Shown here one piece after another: positions 61,235 through 64,000 of a stretch of 64,000 nucleotides of DNA. The number at the start of each line of letters is the position of its first letter. Positions within the stretch are counted from its first letter, which is position 1. The stretch is from Sphingobacterium detergens (GTDB lineage Bacteria > Bacteroidota > Bacteroidia > Sphingobacteriales > Sphingobacteriaceae), in NCBI RefSeq assembly GCF_003610355.1, contig NZ_RAPY01000005.1, forward strand, positions 1-64,000. Reading direction: 5' to 3'. The position numbers and the translations under genes are program-made. A model generated the notes under the pieces. It did no database searches, had not been told where the DNA came from, and saw only the letters and a list, made by a program, of their open reading frames with translations.

Positions 61235-63202
61235 TTAAATCTTTTTTATAAGCGAATATACCGGAACCTCGTCCACGAGCTCATTGTTATCCAAGGCCTC
61301 GTATTCGGAATTTTGAGATTTAAACTCAGGAACAATTCGTTTCATCGCTGCGACCAAGCCCATAAAGTCTGGTAAATGTTGATCCGCATCCACAATCTGC
61401 TGGCAAACAGCGTTGATCCGTTCCGCTTTCAAGATCAATTCATCATGTTTTACTTTTGCAATCATAATCTTCGGATGATGGGTTTTTACCGTATTTTCAT
61501 TATTGGCCAAAAGTTCCTCATAAATTTTTTCACCCGGACGAAGGCCAACTATTTTGATATCGATATCTTCCGGATAGCGATAGCCCTTCAGCTTGATCAT
61601 CCGTTTGGCCAGATCCATTATTTTAACAGATTTACCCATATCGAAGACAAATATCTCCCCTCCTTTTCCCATCACACCGGCTTCTTGTACCAACTGACAG
61701 GCCTCGGGAATAGTCATAAAGAAACGCGTAATTTCAGGATGTGTCAGCGTCAATGGTCCTCCACTCGCCATTTGTTTTTCAAACAGCGGGATTACCGAAC
61801 CGTTGGAACCGAGCACATTTCCAAATCGGGTGATGATAAAACTAGTATCGGATCGACCACTACAACTGCTTACATAGATTTCAGCCATCCGTTTGGTCGC
61901 CCCCATGACATTCGTCGGATTGACGGCCTTGTCTGTGGACACCATCACCATTTTCTTTGTCCCATACTGCATACAGAGATCAGCAACATTCTTACTTCCA
62001 ATCACATTTGTCTGAATGGATTCATAAGGATTTGCCTCCATCAATGGAACATGTTTATATGCTGCCGCATGAAATACAAGATCCGGCTTGTACTGCGCAA
62101 ATATATTTTGCATAAAAGCGTAGTTACGCACATCGCCAACAATACAGTGCAAATGTTCGGGCTGTGTTGCTTTTATCGACTGCTGGATATCATACAAGGC
62201 AGATTCAGCCTGATCCAATAGAATTAATTTGCTATAGTGTCGTCTGGCAATCTGACGAGCCAATTCCGAACCAATGGAACCTGCAGCACCAGTGACGAGA
62301 ACCACTTTTCCCTTCATCTCTTCTTCAATCTCCGGATGATCCAATTTAATAGGCTTACGACCAAGCAAATCTTCGATTTTTAAAGGACGGATCTCCCGTT
62401 TTGCTCCGGAATTGAGCAGGATGCGGGCTGATGGCATAATTTTGAGTTCAAGCCCGATGTTTTGGAACCAGTCTGACACATATTCCAACCGCTCCGGATC
62501 ATTGTTCTCTACCGCGATAATCACCTGTGTGATTTCATGTTTGTTAATATACTCCTTGGTAATTTCAGTAATATCTTTGATTTTCAGACCAGCAAGACGT
62601 TTTCCGATGCGCGAGACTTTATCTTCTACAAAGGCGACAACTTGGTACTTGATTCTAGGATCCTCTTTCAAGAGCGAGAAAGAGACTAGCCCTGGGCGTG
62701 ACGCACCAAAAATCAGCACATTTTCACCTTTTCGCGCGGGTAGGAACAAATACTCAAAAATCGTTCTATAGACTACGCGCGCGCCAACCATTGTTACAAT
62801 TAAAATACAAGCCTGCATTGTTAAAACACCATACGATAAGCGGAAAAAATCACCCATCGCCGTTCCTTTTTCCACAGTCATCTTGATACCAAAGGTTAAT
62901 ATCATAAGCACGAGGTAAGCTGATGCAACCGTTTTAAAAATCTTAATGGTATCCCTTATTCCTGTCTGCCGGACAATCCCCTTAAACGTATTGTAAAATA
63001 GAAACATTAACAAGTATATTGGCAAGACCAATACAAGCTTTTTTAGCATCAAAGCGACATCAAAGACGCCCTTGAAATTATTTACTACGTAATTTGAAAA
63101 CACATAACTTGCGAATACAAACCACATATCGATCAGCAAAATGACCCATCGAGGATTATCCTTCCGCAACCGTTTTCTTAAATCCCATAGAGATCCCATC
63201 AT
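61235..63202 (-). CDS. CapD/WbpM-type membrane nucleotide-sugar 4,6-dehydratase
   Basis: This 655-residue protein has four to five N-terminal transmembrane helices (about 18-40, 48-70, 85-105, 118-140), a soluble Rossmann-like domain (ENVLIFGASRPGLVSF), then the catalytic dehydratase domain with VTGAAGSIGSELARQIARR, VFHAAAYKHVPLMEANPYES, STDKAVNPTNVMGATKRMAE and VGLRPGEKIYEELL. Such enzymes convert UDP-GlcNAc to the 4-keto-6-deoxy sugar for O-antigen or capsule. It directly precedes the rhamnose genes in a separate transcript. Confidence 0.9.
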   Translation of the reverse strand: MMGSLWDLRKRLRKDNPRWVILLIDMWFVFASYVFSNYVVNNFKGVFDVALMLKKLVLVLPIYLLMFLFYNTFKGIVRQTGIRDTIKIFKTVASAYLVLMILTFGIKMTVEKGTAMGDFFRLSYGVLTMQACILIVTMVGARVVYRTIFEYLFLPARKGENVLIFGASRPGLVSFSLLKEDPRIKYQVVAFVEDKVSRIGKRLAGLKIKDITEITKEYINKHEITQVIIAVENNDPERLEYVSDWFQNIGLELKIMPSARILLNSGAKREIRPLKIEDLLGRKPIKLDHPEIEEEMKGKVVLVTGAAGSIGSELARQIARRHYSKLILLDQAESALYDIQQSIKATQPEHLHCIVGDVRNYAFMQNIFAQYKPDLVFHAAAYKHVPLMEANPYESIQTNVIGSKNVADLCMQYGTKKMVMVSTDKAVNPTNVMGATKRMAEIYVSSCSGRSDTSFIITRFGNVLGSNGSVIPLFEKQMASGGPLTLTHPEITRFFMTIPEACQLVQEAGVMGKGGEIFVFDMGKSVKIMDLAKRMIKLKGYRYPEDIDIKIVGLRPGEKIYEELLANNENTVKTHHPKIMIAKVKHDELILKAERINAVCQQIVDADQHLPDFMGLVAAMKRIVPEFKSQNSEYEALDNNELVDEVPVYSLIKKI

Positions 63203-63591
63203 AGCTTTCTTCCCGTTTTAGTTTATTTCTTTACCGTCGTATTTTCTAATGAAGTTGGTACAACGCATATGGCTTATTTCAATTTTGTAAAGGACGACCA
63301 AGATACTCAAAATTTGATAATCATTTGGTCTTTTTACTGAAAAATCGATAATGACAGGCGCCATATACCCATCTCCATATCATCGTGGACTAAGCAACTA
63401 TTATACCGAAAATATTACAAACAATGGTAAAAGTTAAAAAATCACCAACAAAAGGCTGTTAAAATTTATTATTATTCAACAAAACCTTGCCCTTCTTATA
63501 TTTTACATCTCTTTGATAAACGTTAAAACTGGCATATTGTTTGTAAAACATCCTGTAAGACAGACAAAACCATATAGCTGAATTATATATT
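63203..63591 (+). promoter_or_regulatory. Divergent intergenic region with a candidate promoter for the CpsB-like gene
   Basis: No gene is seen in this 389-bp stretch. TTTG (63512-63515), 19 bp, then TATTGTTTG (63535-63543) fits the Bacteroidota promoter except for one extra base in the -7 box. It would start transcription about 42 bp ahead of the ATG at 63592. No exact -7 box for the CapD-like gene on the other strand was found. Confidence 0.35.
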
Positions 63592-64000
63592 ATGAATTTT
63601 TTAACCAATTTATTTAAAAATAAAAAGCCATCATCCGTAAGACCCTTGGCGCAGCTGGAGTTTTTGGAAGTGGACATGCACAACCATCTGCTACCTGGAA
63701 TAGATGACGGCAGTACCTCGGTAAAAAATTCTATCGCTTATATTCAAGAGTTGCAGCGTTTGGGCTTAAAGAAATTTATCTGTACCCCCCATATTATGGC
63801 TGGTGTGCATCCAAACAATAAATCAACGATCGAGGAAGCACAGACGGCCCTTGTTCAAGGATTGAAAGAGAATGGCAATGGAGCCGATATTTTTGCTGCT
63901 GCCGAACACATGATCGATGATGGCTTGACATCACTTATCCAACAGGATGAGCTCTGTGTGATGCCTGGTGGTTATGTTCTGATCGAGATGTCCTACCTAT
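63592..64000 (+). CDS. CpsB/CapC-like tyrosine phosphatase (PHP fold), 5' part only
   Basis: The frame runs off the right edge after about 136 codons. After a short basic N-terminus it shows the PHP metal motif VDMHNHLLPGIDDGS, then LKKFICTPHIMAGVHPNN and AAEHMIDDG, matching manganese-dependent protein tyrosine phosphatases that control polysaccharide chain export. It is divergent from the CapD-like gene and presumably opens a capsule/exopolysaccharide cluster to the right. Completeness cannot be judged. Confidence 0.85.
   Translation, partial: MNFLTNLFKNKKPSSVRPLAQLEFLEVDMHNHLLPGIDDGSTSVKNSIAYIQELQRLGLKKFICTPHIMAGVHPNNKSTIEEAQTALVQGLKENGNGADIFAAAEHMIDDGLTSLIQQDELCVMPGGYVLIEMSYL

Noticed and set aside
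1..64000. CRISPR arrays, insertion sequences, prophage genes, integrase or attachment sites
   Set aside because: No regular direct-repeat array, transposase, integrase or phage structural gene was seen anywhere in the window.

Overview
The window looks like a Bacteroidota chromosome, most likely the Sphingobacteriaceae and probably Sphingobacterium. This rests on recall of family features, not on a search: three SusC/SusD pairs, many lipoproteins ending their signal in an (L/S/A)-x-(S/G/A)-C box followed by K/D/E residues, promoters of the TTTG-N19-TAnnTTTG type, a 525-residue LepB, and low to moderate GC.

Left edge (1-1664): a tandem rRNA-type promoter and leader reads leftward out of the window, followed by about 1.3 kb without a credible gene. 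1665-5938: a beta-propeller protein, an outer-membrane beta-barrel protein, and the broken start of a macroglobulin-like gene.

6146-35104 (all minus strand): a 29-kb nutrient-acquisition locus. It has three SusC-SusD pairs, each followed by a FAS1 lipoprotein, then a DUF5007-like or delta-60/TIG lipoprotein. Around these are two M60-type zinc metallopeptidases, two phosphodiesterase-like/jellyroll lipoproteins with decayed metal motifs, and a discoidin-domain lipoprotein. No glycoside hydrolase or polysaccharide lyase is recognisable, so the locus looks built for glycoprotein or peptide-linked glycans. Terminators split it into three units. The two SusC-led promoters, and the promoter of the 1665-5638 operon, share an unusual CGATTGCG/CAATCGATTG operator.

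35392-45443: a small unknown protein, lepB, an exported unknown protein and a small lipoprotein; then a TonB receptor with two His-rich DUF4625-type lipoproteins, whose promoter is bracketed by two copies of a 13-bp palindrome (probable metal-responsive repressor); then a PepSY-like protein beside a two-component system. 45661-49431: an AraC regulator and two tandem amidohydrolases, the second reading through its own terminator. 49618-50655: a membrane acyltransferase.

50870-57133: the most novel-looking segment. It has a small pilin-like protein, a PapD-like chaperone, a three-domain protein whose domains resemble the pilin, a 944-residue usher-like outer-membrane protein, and an orphan NarL-type response regulator. 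I interpret it as a divergent chaperone-usher-like surface-fibre system. 57589-64000: dTDP-L-rhamnose genes (rmlBCDA order), a CapD-type nucleotide-sugar dehydratase, and the start of a divergent CpsB-like PHP phosphatase, which together mark the edge of a surface polysaccharide cluster.
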